DNA of 64,000 nt from an uncultured Clostridia bacterium (lineage in GTDB: Bacteria; Bacillota; Clostridia; Christensenellales; DTU072). Made by a program: the position numbers and the translations under genes. The notes beneath the pieces are model-generated. The model did not search any database. It was not told the origin of the DNA and saw only the letters and a program-made list of their open reading frames with translations. The stretch is from positions 1 through 64,000 of the forward strand of contig CAKQTC010000002.1 of NCBI GenBank assembly GCA_934274515.1, read 5' to 3'. Below are positions 40,622-49,730 of the stretch, piece by piece; within the stretch, counting starts at the first letter, position 1, and the number at the start of each line of letters is the position of its first letter.

Positions 40622-41461
40622 ATGAACAAAATTTTGAAGAAAAAAGCGCTTAACGACGCGGTTGCGGAAATCGTTATCGACGCGCCTATGATTGCCCGAA
40701 AAGCCGAGGCGGGGCAGTTCGTTATTTTGCGAGCGGAAAAAGACGGGGAAAGAATACCTCTTACGATAGCAGGATACGACCGAGATAAAGGAACTATCGA
40801 TATTATTTTCCAAACCGTCGGAGCGACTACTTACAAACTTTCCAAAATAGAAGAAGGCGGATTTATCCCCGACGTGGTAGGTCCGCTCGGCAAACCGACG
40901 GCAACCGAAGGATATAAAAAGGTCGCCGTTATCGGCGGCGGAGTCGGGTGCGCCATTGCGTATCCCGTTGCAAAAAAACTTGCCGAGAGCGGAGCGGTCG
41001 TACACGGCATAGCCGGGTTTAGAAACGAATCGCTCGTTATTTTGCGCGACAAATTCGAAAAAACGTGCGACGTGTTCAAACTCATGACGGACGACGGCTC
41101 GGTCGGAGAAAAAGGACTGGTTACGGACGCGTTGCAAAAACTCATCGAAAGCGGCGAAAACTACGATTGCGTTTATGTTTTCGGACCGTTGATTATGATG
41201 AAGTTCGTCGCCGCGTTGACTAAGCGTTACGGGATAAAAACGATAGTAAGTATGAACCCGATTATGATTGACGGAACGGGAATGTGCGGCGGATGTCGGC
41301 TTACCGTGGGCGGACAAACGAAGTTCGCGTGCGTAGACGGACCCGAGTTCGACGGACACGAAGTCGATTTTGACGAAACCCTTATCCGTTCGCGCACTTA
41401 CAAAGCGCAGGAAAAAGCGGAGTATGAACACGCTTGCAGACTTTTCGGGGAGATTAAATAA
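40622..41461 (+). CDS. nfnA: Electron-bifurcating ferredoxin:NADP+ oxidoreductase, alpha subunit (NfnA)
   Basis: 279 residues from the ATG at 40622 (GAAGGA nine bases upstream; a nine-residue TTG extension is rejected). FAD/NAD(P)-binding reductase of the dihydroorotate-dehydrogenase electron-transfer family: N-terminal FAD barrel with RxxEKDGERIPLTIAGYD, nucleotide motif VIGGGVGCAIAYPVAK, and a C-terminal [2Fe-2S] site GMCGGCRLTVGGQTKFACVDG. NfnA with NfnB couples NADH and reduced ferredoxin oxidation to NADP+ reduction. NfnB follows two bases later. In the literature the pair is also annotated as sulfide dehydrogenase or glutamate synthase small subunit. Confidence 0.92.
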   Translation: MNKILKKKALNDAVAEIVIDAPMIARKAEAGQFVILRAEKDGERIPLTIAGYDRDKGTIDIIFQTVGATTYKLSKIEEGGFIPDVVGPLGKPTATEGYKKVAVIGGGVGCAIAYPVAKKLAESGAVVHGIAGFRNESLVILRDKFEKTCDVFKLMTDDGSVGEKGLVTDALQKLIESGENYDCVYVFGPLIMMKFVAALTKRYGIKTIVSMNPIMIDGTGMCGGCRLTVGGQTKFACVDGPEFDGHEVDFDETLIRSRTYKAQEKAEYEHACRLFGEIK

Positions 41462-41463
41462 TT

Positions 41464-42843
41464 ATGCCTAATATGTCAATGAAGAAAAACGAAATGCCGT
41501 GCCAGGACCCGATAGTCAGAGCGGCGAATTTTAACGAAGTCGCGCTGGGGTATTCTGTCGAACAAGCGATAGACGAAGCGAAAAGATGTCTTAACTGTAA
41601 AAACCGTCCGTGTACGCTCGGTTGCCCGGTCGGGGTTAAAATACCCGAGTTCGTCGCGCTCGTTTCGGAAGGAAAATTCGAAGACGCCTATAATGTGATT
41701 ACCGCCGACAACGCGCTTCCGGCGATATGCGGAAGAGTTTGTCCGCAGGAAAGGCAATGCGAAGGGAAATGCGTTCGCGGAATTAAAGGCGAACCCGTCG
41801 GAATAGGCAGACTGGAACGGTTTGTCGCGGATTATCATAACGCGTCGGCGAACTCGATATCCGCACCCGCAAAAGAAAAGAACGGCAAAAAAGTCGCCGT
41901 CGTCGGAAGCGGCCCGTCTGGACTTACCTGCGCGGGAGTGCTTGCGAAAAAAGGCTTTGACGTGACGATTTTCGAAGCGTTACATACGGCAGGCGGCGTT
42001 CTCGCGTACGGCATACCCGAATTCCGTTTGCCTAAAAAAATTCTCGAAATCGAAGTTGACGGGCTTAAAAAACTCGGCGTAAAAATCGAAACGAACGTGG
42101 TAATCGGAAAGACGCTTACGCTGGCGGAACTAACGGACGAATTCGACGCAACGTTTCTCGGAACGGGCGCAGGGCTTCCGTCTTTTATGAAAATCAAAGG
42201 GGAAAACCTGTGCGGAGTTTATTCGAGCAACGAGTTTTTGACGAGAATAAACCTTATGAAAGCGTACGAAGAAAATTCGCACACACCCATTCTTCGACCG
42301 AAAAAAGCGGTTATCGTAGGCGGCGGCAACGTCGCTATGGACTCGGCGCGTTCGGCAAAACGACTCGGCGCGGACGTGACAATCGTTTATCGTCGTACCG
42401 AAAAAGAACTTCCGGCAAGGAAAGAAGAAATCGAGCACGCAAAAGAAGAAGGGATAGTTTTCAAAACGTTGACCAACCCCGTAGAGGTAATCGGCGACGA
42501 AAACGGCTGGGTAAAAGCGATTAAATGCGAAAAAATGACGCTTGGAGAACCCGACGCAAGCGGCAGAGCAAGACCCGTTCCGTCGGGAGAATTCTTCACC
42601 GTCGAAGCAGATTGCTTTATCGTAGCAATAGGCACGACCCCGAATCCGCTTATTAAAAATACCTCCGAGGGCATAGAATTCAACGCTCGCGGAGGCATAA
42701 CGGTAAACGAGGAAACGAACGCGACAAGCAAAGAAGGCGTATACGCAGGCGGCGACGCGGTTACGGGCGCGGCTACGGTAATAAGCGCAATGGGCGCAGG
42801 CAAAATCGCAGCAGAAGCAATAGACAAATATCTAACGAGATAA
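41464..42843 (+). CDS. nfnB: NfnB / GltD-like NADPH oxidoreductase subunit
   Basis: 459 residues. N-terminal Fe-S domain with two Cys clusters (CLNCKNRPCTLGCPVG and CGRVCPQERQCEGKC), FAD-binding motif VVGSGPSGLTCAG, NADP-binding motif VVGGGNVAMDSARSA and the C-terminal ATxxxAMGAGKxAAEAID. This matches NfnB (the homologue of the small subunit of glutamate synthase). No large glutamate synthase subunit is nearby, and the partner NfnA is directly upstream, which favours the transhydrogenase assignment. It would make NADPH in the cytoplasm from NADH plus reduced ferredoxin. Confidence 0.92.
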   Translation: MPNMSMKKNEMPCQDPIVRAANFNEVALGYSVEQAIDEAKRCLNCKNRPCTLGCPVGVKIPEFVALVSEGKFEDAYNVITADNALPAICGRVCPQERQCEGKCVRGIKGEPVGIGRLERFVADYHNASANSISAPAKEKNGKKVAVVGSGPSGLTCAGVLAKKGFDVTIFEALHTAGGVLAYGIPEFRLPKKILEIEVDGLKKLGVKIETNVVIGKTLTLAELTDEFDATFLGTGAGLPSFMKIKGENLCGVYSSNEFLTRINLMKAYEENSHTPILRPKKAVIVGGGNVAMDSARSAKRLGADVTIVYRRTEKELPARKEEIEHAKEEGIVFKTLTNPVEVIGDENGWVKAIKCEKMTLGEPDASGRARPVPSGEFFTVEADCFIVAIGTTPNPLIKNTSEGIEFNARGGITVNEETNATSKEGVYAGGDAVTGAATVISAMGAGKIAAEAIDKYLTR

Positions 42844-42858
42844 AAAGGAATTTTTGTT

Positions 42859-44229
42859 ATGGAATACCGCTATGAAAGAGACACGATGGGAGAGATAATG
42901 GTTCCCAAAGACGCATTATGGGGAGCGCAAACTCAAAGAACTCTAATTAATTTTCAAATAGGCTCGGAATATATGCCTATGGACGTAATCAAAGCGATAG
43001 CGTACGTAAAAAAAGCGTGCGCGTTCGTAAACAGAACGCTCCGACCGGAAAAAATGACTGCGGAAAAAGCGGGCGAAATATCGCACGTGTGCGATGAAAT
43101 AATCGAAAACAAACTCGATTCGCACTTTCCCCTTAAAATTTGGCAGACGGGTAGCGGAACCCAGACTAATATGAACGTAAACGAAGTTATCGCAAACCGA
43201 GCCAACGAAAGACTGGGCAGACGGCTTCTCCACCCGAACGACGACGTCAATCTGAGCCAAAGTTCGAACGACGTTTTTCCTACCGCGATGCACATAGCGG
43301 CGGTGCTTGCCATCGATAATGCGCTTTTACCTGCGGCGGAACGCCTTTGCAAGAGTTTCGAACGGTTGGAAAAGAAATGCGAAGGCATCATCAAAATGGG
43401 CAGGACGCATTTACAGGACGCTACGCCTATGGCGTTTTCTCAGGAAATAGCAGGTTGGCGAGAAGCGGTGGAAAGTCCCGTAGAGGCGATAAAACTGAGT
43501 ATGGGCGCGCTTAGGGGACTTGCTCTCGGAGGAACGGCTGTAGGAACGGGACTCAACGCACCGAAAAACTTTGCCGTAACCGCGGTTAATATAATAAACT
43601 CGTTTACGAACAACAGTTTTTACAGCGCGGCAAACAAGTATCACGCGCTGGCGAACAAGGACGAACTTGCAACTACGCACGGTACTCTCCGCTCGCTCGC
43701 GTGTAACCTTATGAAAATAGCAAACGACGTGAGAATGCTCGCGAGCGGACCGCGTTGCGGACTTGCGGAAATTAAAATTCCCGCAAACGAGCCGGGTAGT
43801 TCGCAAATGCCCGGAAAGACCAACCCGACGCAGTGCGAAGCGCTTACGATGATAGCCGTTCAGGTCATGGCAAACGACAATGCGATAGCGATTGCAGCGA
43901 GCCAAGGTAATTTTGAACTTAACGCGTTTATGCCGATAATTATCTACGATTTTCTGCAATCGGTGCGCCTCCTTGCGGACGGAATGAACAGTTTTGCGAC
44001 TAAGTGCGTGGACGGAATAGAGGCTGACGAAGCGAGAATGAAACAGTACGTTTCGCAAAGTCTTATGTTGGTTACCGCGCTTAACGATTACATCGGACAC
44101 GAGCGAGCGGGAAAAGTCGCGATGACGGCATACGAAACCGGGATGTCGCTACGCGACGCGTGCGTAAAACTCGGGTTTCTTTCGGGAGAAGAGTTCGACA
44201 AACTCGTTTTGCCGGAGAATATGATTTGA
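42859..44229 (+). CDS. fumC: Fumarate hydratase, class II
   Basis: 456 residues, normal length for FumC. Motifs: GxLWGAQTQRTLINF near 17-30, TGSGTQTNMNVNEVIANRA, HPNDDVNLSQSSND, GRTHLQDATPMAFSQE with the catalytic His, and the superfamily signature GSSQMPGKTNP. It interconverts fumarate and malate as an oxygen-stable homotetramer. It follows nfnB by 15 bases, so it may share the nfn transcript. Confidence 0.96.
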   Translation: MEYRYERDTMGEIMVPKDALWGAQTQRTLINFQIGSEYMPMDVIKAIAYVKKACAFVNRTLRPEKMTAEKAGEISHVCDEIIENKLDSHFPLKIWQTGSGTQTNMNVNEVIANRANERLGRRLLHPNDDVNLSQSSNDVFPTAMHIAAVLAIDNALLPAAERLCKSFERLEKKCEGIIKMGRTHLQDATPMAFSQEIAGWREAVESPVEAIKLSMGALRGLALGGTAVGTGLNAPKNFAVTAVNIINSFTNNSFYSAANKYHALANKDELATTHGTLRSLACNLMKIANDVRMLASGPRCGLAEIKIPANEPGSSQMPGKTNPTQCEALTMIAVQVMANDNAIAIAASQGNFELNAFMPIIIYDFLQSVRLLADGMNSFATKCVDGIEADEARMKQYVSQSLMLVTALNDYIGHERAGKVAMTAYETGMSLRDACVKLGFLSGEEFDKLVLPENMI

Positions 44230-44242
44230 TTAAATAAGGATA

Positions 44243-45652
44243 ATGCAAACAAAAGAAATTTTGGAATTCAAAAGAATAGAGTACGAGGACTGCCGAAAAT
44301 ACGGAAAATATCTTAAAGGCGACGGGGTATGCGTATGCGACAAAACGCCGTCGTGCAAGGTAATGTGGGAAGGGTTCGGCGCGTCTGCGGCGGAAAGCGA
44401 CGGATGCTTAATAATAAAGAACGATTCCGTTTACTTCGACAAAGCGTTTGATTTTCCTTTGTCGGGACAAAACGGCGACGTGGAAAAAGCGGTTGAAAAA
44501 ATAGAAGATTACTGCGCAAAAAAAGATATTCCGCTTAAATTTTGCGCGTTAACCGAAAATGAAGTTGCTTTTTTAATGAAGCGATATTCGTTTTTTTTAT
44601 GCGAAAACAACAGGAATTATCGCGACTACGTTTACCTTGCCGACGAAATGAAAGAGTTCAAAGGTAAAAAATACGCAGGACAAAGGAATCATATAAACAA
44701 GTTTTCGGCGGAATATCCGAATGCCCAATTTCGGACGCTTAACAATGCGGACAAACCGCAAATTTTTGCGTTTTTGGAAGAATGGCGAATAAGGGAACTT
44801 GCCGAAAAGGGTAAAGAAGCCAAAGTCGAGTTCGGAAAAGACGAAAAATTCATAAAAAACGCCGATTTAGACGATTACAAAACGGGCGCGATTGTTATCG
44901 ATGGCAGAATAGCGGCTTTTTGTCTTGCGGAAGTAGCGTTCGATACCACAATAATTCATATAGAAAAAGCGTTGCATTTTTACGAAGGAGTAAACGTTTA
45001 CCTCGTAAGAGAATTCGCAAAAACCTGCGTAACTACGTATATTAACAGAGAAGACGATTCGGGCGCAAGCGGATTGAGAATATCGAAAATGCAGTATAAA
45101 CCGTTAAAAATCGAAAACGAATATGTGATGACGGTGAAAACCGAGGCGCATAAAATAAGCAAAATTCCGACGTTGCAAACGCCAAGACTTACGCTTTGTC
45201 CGATTGAAGAAAGCGATAAAGAAGAATATTTTCGTCTTGCGACCGATGAAAAACTCAACGAGTTTTGGGGATACGACTACAAGGCGGACTTGGACGGAGA
45301 ACTTACCGTCGATTATTTCTACGAAGTCGCGAAAAAAGACTTTTCAAAGCGTACGGCGGTGAATTTTGCGGTGAAAAAAGACGGGAAATTTATCGGAGAA
45401 ACGGTGATTTTCGAGTTTAATTACCGCGGAGAATGTAGTGTCGGGGTAAGAATTTTTGCCGAATACGCAGGCAACGGGTACGGAGAGGAAGCGTTTGAGA
45501 AAACGGTGGAGTTCGCTCTGTACGAACTCGGAATAAAGCGAGTTTTGTCATCGTGTTACATAAAAAACGCGCCCAGCGTGAAGATGCACGAAAAGACGAT
45601 GAGATTAACGGGAAAAGACGAAGAAAAATATTACTATGCTAGGGAGTATTGA
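44243..45652 (+). CDS. DUF2156-GNAT fusion protein
   Basis: 469 residues. Residues ~1-295 resemble DUF2156 (the Gly/Lys aminoacyl transfer fold also found in phosphatidylglycerol lysyltransferase): YVYLADEMKEFKGKKYAGQRNHINKF and a conserved DDSGASGLRISKMQYKP end segment. Residues ~308-469 form a RimJ/RimL-like GNAT acetyltransferase: LQTPRLTLCPI, GVRIFAEYAGNGYGEEAF and YIKNAPSVKMHEK. Both folds use GNAT-like architecture, so this could bind two acyl or aminoacyl donors. Substrates are unknown. The stop overlaps the next ATG (TGATG), indicating coupled translation. Confidence 0.82.
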   Translation: MQTKEILEFKRIEYEDCRKYGKYLKGDGVCVCDKTPSCKVMWEGFGASAAESDGCLIIKNDSVYFDKAFDFPLSGQNGDVEKAVEKIEDYCAKKDIPLKFCALTENEVAFLMKRYSFFLCENNRNYRDYVYLADEMKEFKGKKYAGQRNHINKFSAEYPNAQFRTLNNADKPQIFAFLEEWRIRELAEKGKEAKVEFGKDEKFIKNADLDDYKTGAIVIDGRIAAFCLAEVAFDTTIIHIEKALHFYEGVNVYLVREFAKTCVTTYINREDDSGASGLRISKMQYKPLKIENEYVMTVKTEAHKISKIPTLQTPRLTLCPIEESDKEEYFRLATDEKLNEFWGYDYKADLDGELTVDYFYEVAKKDFSKRTAVNFAVKKDGKFIGETVIFEFNYRGECSVGVRIFAEYAGNGYGEEAFEKTVEFALYELGIKRVLSSCYIKNAPSVKMHEKTMRLTGKDEEKYYYAREY

Positions 45653-46320
45653 TGTTTAAGACGCTGTTTATGGACGCAGACGATACGGTTTTCGACTTCG
45701 AGGCGGCACAAAAAGCCGCAATAAAAGCCACGTTTGAAAAACTCGGCTATCCGTTTAACGAAGAGAATTATAAACTCTACGACGAAATCAACATAAAACA
45801 CTGGAAAAAACTCGAACGCGGCGAAACCGTAAAAGAAAAACTTATTTACGACAGATTTTATGAGTTTTTTGAAAAAACCGGAATAAAAGGCGACCCGATT
45901 AAAGCGGAAGAAGAGTATCAAGTACGGCTCGGCGAGCACGCGCCGTGGATACCGGGCGCGAAAAAAGGCGTAGAATATTTGTCGAAAAAATACGATATTT
46001 ACGTCACTACCAACGGTTACGGCGAGACACAAAGAAGTCGGCTGAAAATAAGCGGACTCGGAGATATTGTTAAGGGCGTTTTTATTTCCGAAGACGTAGG
46101 ATATTCCAAACCGAACGGTAAATATTACGATATTTGCCTGCACGCGTGCGGCGCGGACAAAGAAACCACGCTTTGTATCGGCGATTCTCTTACGAGCGAT
46201 ATTTTAGGCGGAATTAATGCCGGAATGAAAACGATGTGGTTTAACCCGAAAGGGCAACAGACGGATTTACCCGTCGATTACATAGTAAAAAGTTGGGACG
46301 AGATTTGTTCTATTTTATAA
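45652..46320 (+). CDS. yjjG: YjjG-type HAD nucleotidase
   Basis: 222 residues from the ATG at 45652 (AGGGAG five bases upstream; a TTG one codon earlier is less likely). HAD motifs: FMDADDTVFDFEAA (motif I; DxD reads DADD), TTNGYGETQRSRL (motif II region), and the motif IV segment CIGDSLTSDILGG; lysine of motif III in YSKPNGKYYD. The cap domain and overall sequence resemble the noncanonical pyrimidine 5'-nucleotidase YjjG, which removes phosphate from abnormal nucleoside monophosphates. Translation is coupled to the upstream fusion gene. Confidence 0.88.
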   Translation: MFKTLFMDADDTVFDFEAAQKAAIKATFEKLGYPFNEENYKLYDEINIKHWKKLERGETVKEKLIYDRFYEFFEKTGIKGDPIKAEEEYQVRLGEHAPWIPGAKKGVEYLSKKYDIYVTTNGYGETQRSRLKISGLGDIVKGVFISEDVGYSKPNGKYYDICLHACGADKETTLCIGDSLTSDILGGINAGMKTMWFNPKGQQTDLPVDYIVKSWDEICSIL

Positions 46321-46339
46321 AGATAAGATATCGTAAGTA

Positions 46340-46681
46340 TTAATTAAAGAACCCTAAACTTATCATTAGAGCGTTATTTACTTTTGTCATCGCTCGGCTG
46401 TCGAGGGCGCCTATCTTGTCTTTAAGACGTTGTTTGTCGAGAGTACGCAGTTGTTCGGTAAGCACTACGCTATCGCGCGGTAAACCCGTGGTCGTGTCGA
46501 GTTCTATATGAGTGGGAAGTCGCGCTTTTCCGAGTTGTGAAGTAATTGCGGCGGCGATAACGGTAGGGGAATATTTGTTACCCACGTCGTTTTGAATTAC
46601 GAGAACGGGGCGGATTCCGCCTTGTTCGCTTCCGACGACGGGACTTAAATCCGCATAATAAATTTCACCTCGTTTTATCAT
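46340..46681 (-). CDS. ndoA: MazF/NdoA-type endoribonuclease toxin without adjacent antitoxin
   Basis: 113 residues. MazF/PemK fold: KRGEIYYADLSPVVGSEQGG, RPVLVIQNDVGN, SPTVIAAAITSQ and the C-terminal strand region ending VNNALMISLGF. This resembles Bacillus NdoA (EndoA), which cuts single-stranded RNA at U^ACAU. GGAGG lies four to five bases before the ATG. No antitoxin (EndoAI or MazE type) reading frame is visible on either side; it convergently faces the nucleotidase gene. In Bacillus the toxin is preceded by its antitoxin near alr, which is not the case here. Confidence 0.9.
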   Translation of the reverse strand: MIKRGEIYYADLSPVVGSEQGGIRPVLVIQNDVGNKYSPTVIAAAITSQLGKARLPTHIELDTTTGLPRDSVVLTEQLRTLDKQRLKDKIGALDSRAMTKVNNALMISLGFFN

Positions 46682-46818
46682 AATTCCTCCGTTTATCGAT
46701 TAGTTCTTCCTATTACATATTTATTCGGCGGAAGACGGTTTTCGTTCGTTATGTTTGTTCCCGAAAGCGGATGGAAATATACGAGTTTTTACCGTGTAGA
46801 CGGGTATTTTCGAAAAAA

Positions 46819-46836
46819 GCCCGCCCGCCCGCCCCC
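46819..46836. repeat. C-rich tract (copy 4)
   Basis: GCCCGCCCGCCCGCCCCC in the gap between the mazF-type gene and metG, upstream of the metG promoter. Confidence 0.75.
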
Positions 46837-46874
46837 AAATAACCGATAAACGCTTTTACGTGCAGTCAAGGTTG

Positions 46875-46902
46875 TTGCCTGTGCCTTACTTTGCTTTACA
46901 AT
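46875..46902 (+). promoter_or_regulatory. Promoter of the metG operon
   Basis: TTGCCT (46875-46880), 16-base spacer, TACAAT (46897-46902), about 80 bases before the GTG start. Confidence 0.5.
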
Positions 46903-46947
46903 AATTTTTTTTTAGTATATAATTTAATGATTGATAAAATAATGCTC

Positions 46948-46959
46948 GCGCGTACGCGC
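46948..46959. promoter_or_regulatory. CG-rich palindromic leader element C
   Basis: Perfect 12-base palindrome GCGCGTACGCGC in the metG 5' leader, followed by AAGCC; similar to the elements before other genes. Confidence 0.45.
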
Positions 46960-46980
46960 AAGCCAAGAAAGGAGAATGAA

Positions 46981-48957
46981 GTGAAAGACACGTTTTATAT
47001 CACTACGCCGATATATTATCCGAGCGGTAAGTGGCATATAGGGACTTGTTACACTACCGTAGTATGCGACGCTATCGCAAGATACAAGAGAATGTCGGGG
47101 TTTGACGTATTTTATCTTACGGGAACGGACGAACACGGACAAAAAATCGAAAAAGTCGCGACCGAACACGGCGTTACGCCGAAAGAGTTTGTGGATAAAC
47201 AGGTTGCCACGCTTAAAGCGTTGTGGAAAAAACTCGATATAAGTTACGACAAGTTCATCCGCACTACCGACGATTATCACGAAAAAGCGGTGCAGAAAAT
47301 CTTTACTAAACTCTACGAACAAGGAGATATCTACAAGAGCGAGTACGAAGGATGGTACTGCACGCCTTGCGAAAGTTTTTGGACCAAGACGCAACTGGTA
47401 GACGGCAAATGTCCCGATTGCGGCAGAGAAGTGGAACTTACCAAAGAAAGCAGTTACTTTTTCCGCATGAGTAAGTACAAAGACAGACTTATCGACCTTA
47501 TCGAAAACACGGATTTTCTCGAGCCGAAATCGAGAAGGAACGAGATGCTCAATAACTTTCTTAAAGCGGGGCTCCAAGACCTTGCCGTTTCGAGAACGTC
47601 GTTTAAGTGGGGTATTCCCGTACCGTTTGATAAAGACCATATCGTGTACGTTTGGCTTGACGCGTTAACGAACTACATTACCGCGCTCGGTTACGGTTCT
47701 GACGACGACGGTTTGTTTAGGAAATTTTGGCCGGCGGACGTGCATATGATGGGTAAAGAAATCGTGCGGTTTCATTCGATAATATGGCCTGCGATATTGA
47801 TGGCGCTCGACCTGCCGATACCGAAAAAAGTATACGGACACGGTTGGTTGCTTTTAGGCAGCGATAAAATAAGCAAGTCCAAAGGAAACGTAGTAGACCC
47901 GGAAGTGCTAAGCAACCGTTACGGCGTGGACGCGGTGAGATATTATCTTCTAAGGGAGGTACCGTTCGGCTCGGACGGAATGTTTACCAACCGCGCGTTT
48001 TTAAGCAGAATAAACTCGGATTTATGCAACGCGCTCGGTAACTTGCTAAGCCGTGCAACGGCGATGATAAACCGTTATTTCGGGGGAATTTTGCCGAAAA
48101 CCGACGTAAAAACCGCGTTTGACGAAGAACTCGAAACTTTGATGAACGGGCTTAAAGAAAAAATGACGCAACATATCGACGGACTGCTCATACCCGAGGC
48201 GCTCGAAGACGTATTCGAACTCGTGAACAGAGCGAATAAATACGTTGACGAAACTACGCCGTGGATACTGGATAAGGACGAAACGAGAAGGGAAGAACTT
48301 AAATCGGTAATGTACCACCTAGCCGAGGCGTTGCGAGTAAGCGGCGTCGCGTTATTGCCGTTCCTGCCCGAAACGGCGGAACGTATATTAAGCGATTTAT
48401 CGGTGGAGATTCCCGAAGAATTTGGCGATATGCTTCGCTACGGCGTACTCGAAGACGGTGCGATTATCAAAAAAGGCGATGCGCTCTATAAGAGAATAGA
48501 CGTCGAGAAAGAATGTGCGGAAATGGAAAAACTCGCGCTCGGGAACAATGCCGAAACCGAGAAAAAAGAAGAAAAAAAGAGCGAAAATAAAGAGCCTAAA
48601 AAACAGGCGGGACATAAGGAAAATAAAATGAAAGCGGAAATTACCATTGACGATTTTGATAAAGTGGAACTCAAAGTCGGAAAGATTTTAACGGCTGAAA
48701 AAGTTGAAGGCAGCAGAAAACTTCTTCACTTTACCGTCGATACCGGCGACAGAGTAAGAAGCATAGCAAGCGGCGTCGCGAAATACTTTACGCCCGAAGA
48801 AATGATAGGGAAAGAAGTCGTCGTCGTGACGAATTTGAAACCTGCTACGCTCGGCGGCGTGCTTAGCGAAGGAATGATACTTTTTGCCGACAGCGCGGAC
48901 GGAATAGTCAGCGTAGAACCTGCTAAACCCGTCGGCGGCGGCGCGACCGTATGTTAA
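46981..48957 (+). CDS. metG: Methionyl-tRNA synthetase with C-terminal tRNA-binding domain
   Basis: 658 residues from a GTG at 46981, chosen because AAAGGAG ends seven bases upstream; an in-frame extension of 30 residues has no ribosome binding site and a nearby ATG is out of frame. Class I synthetase: HIGH-type motif near YPSGKWHIGT, zinc knuckle CTPCESFW...CPDCGRE, KMSKS loop as DKISKSKGN. After the anticodon-binding helices a charged linker (residues ~545-575, Lys/Glu-rich) leads to an EMAPII/Trbp111-like domain (about 555-658, KVELKVGKILTAEKVEGSRKL). It charges initiator and elongator tRNA(Met). The start of tatD overlaps its end by seven bases. Confidence 0.97.
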   Translation: MKDTFYITTPIYYPSGKWHIGTCYTTVVCDAIARYKRMSGFDVFYLTGTDEHGQKIEKVATEHGVTPKEFVDKQVATLKALWKKLDISYDKFIRTTDDYHEKAVQKIFTKLYEQGDIYKSEYEGWYCTPCESFWTKTQLVDGKCPDCGREVELTKESSYFFRMSKYKDRLIDLIENTDFLEPKSRRNEMLNNFLKAGLQDLAVSRTSFKWGIPVPFDKDHIVYVWLDALTNYITALGYGSDDDGLFRKFWPADVHMMGKEIVRFHSIIWPAILMALDLPIPKKVYGHGWLLLGSDKISKSKGNVVDPEVLSNRYGVDAVRYYLLREVPFGSDGMFTNRAFLSRINSDLCNALGNLLSRATAMINRYFGGILPKTDVKTAFDEELETLMNGLKEKMTQHIDGLLIPEALEDVFELVNRANKYVDETTPWILDKDETRREELKSVMYHLAEALRVSGVALLPFLPETAERILSDLSVEIPEEFGDMLRYGVLEDGAIIKKGDALYKRIDVEKECAEMEKLALGNNAETEKKEEKKSENKEPKKQAGHKENKMKAEITIDDFDKVELKVGKILTAEKVEGSRKLLHFTVDTGDRVRSIASGVAKYFTPEEMIGKEVVVVTNLKPATLGGVLSEGMILFADSADGIVSVEPAKPVGGGATVC

Positions 48958-49730
48958 TCGACGTCCACGCGCACCTGTCGGATATAAGTTATGACGGGAA
49001 AGGCGATGAAATTGCCGCTTATTGTGCGCAAAACGAGCCGAAAATTATAATCGACAGCGGCGCAGACAGAGCGACGAGCGAAAACTGTTACGAGCGGAGC
49101 AGGCGAATGAACAACGTCTATTGCGCGGTCGGAGTGCATCCGGAATACGCGGATAAACTCGTCGCCGCCGACGTGAGCCGTTTTGCCGAAATGTGGAGAA
49201 GCGACAAAACCGTAGCGATAGGGGAAATAGGACTCGATTATCACTACGATAATAATCCGGACAGAGAAACGCAAAAAAAAGCCTTTGTTACGCAACTAAA
49301 ACTTGCGCACGAACTCGGCGCACCTACCGTATTACACGTCAGAGACGCACACGGAGACTGCATAGAGATACTGGAAAATAACAAAGATTTGCTTGAAAAC
49401 GGCTTGTTGCTGCACTGTTACAGCGGCAGTAAAGAAATGCTCGCAAGATACGCAAAACTCGGCGCATATTTTTCATACGGCGGTGCGGTAACGTTCAAAA
49501 ACGCGAGAGAACGCGCGGAAGTCGTGAAAAACACGCCGATTGACAGATTGTTACTCGAAACGGACTGCCCCTATATGACTCCGGAACCGCTTAGGGGAAG
49601 GAAAAATTATCCGTATTATATCGAGCATACCGCCGATAAAATAGCGGAGTTCATCGGCAAAACAAGAAAAGAAACGGAGAATATAACCACGGCAAACGCC
49701 GCACGGTTATTTACGAAAATTAGACTATGA
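48951..49730 (+). CDS. tatD: TatD family metal-dependent hydrolase
   Basis: 259 residues, TIM-barrel amidohydrolase-type fold. HAHLSD at the start (metal-binding His-x-His), VGVHPEYA, GEIGLDYHYD with a metal-binding Glu, LHVRDAH, HCYSGSKEM and LLETDCPYMTPEP with the final Asp. These are the standard TatD ligands, predicting 3'-5' exonuclease/DNase activity. Overlaps metG and the radical SAM gene, so the three are translated together, as in many Bacillota. Confidence 0.94.
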   Translation: MLIDVHAHLSDISYDGKGDEIAAYCAQNEPKIIIDSGADRATSENCYERSRRMNNVYCAVGVHPEYADKLVAADVSRFAEMWRSDKTVAIGEIGLDYHYDNNPDRETQKKAFVTQLKLAHELGAPTVLHVRDAHGDCIEILENNKDLLENGLLLHCYSGSKEMLARYAKLGAYFSYGGAVTFKNARERAEVVKNTPIDRLLLETDCPYMTPEPLRGRKNYPYYIEHTADKIAEFIGKTRKETENITTANAARLFTKIRL

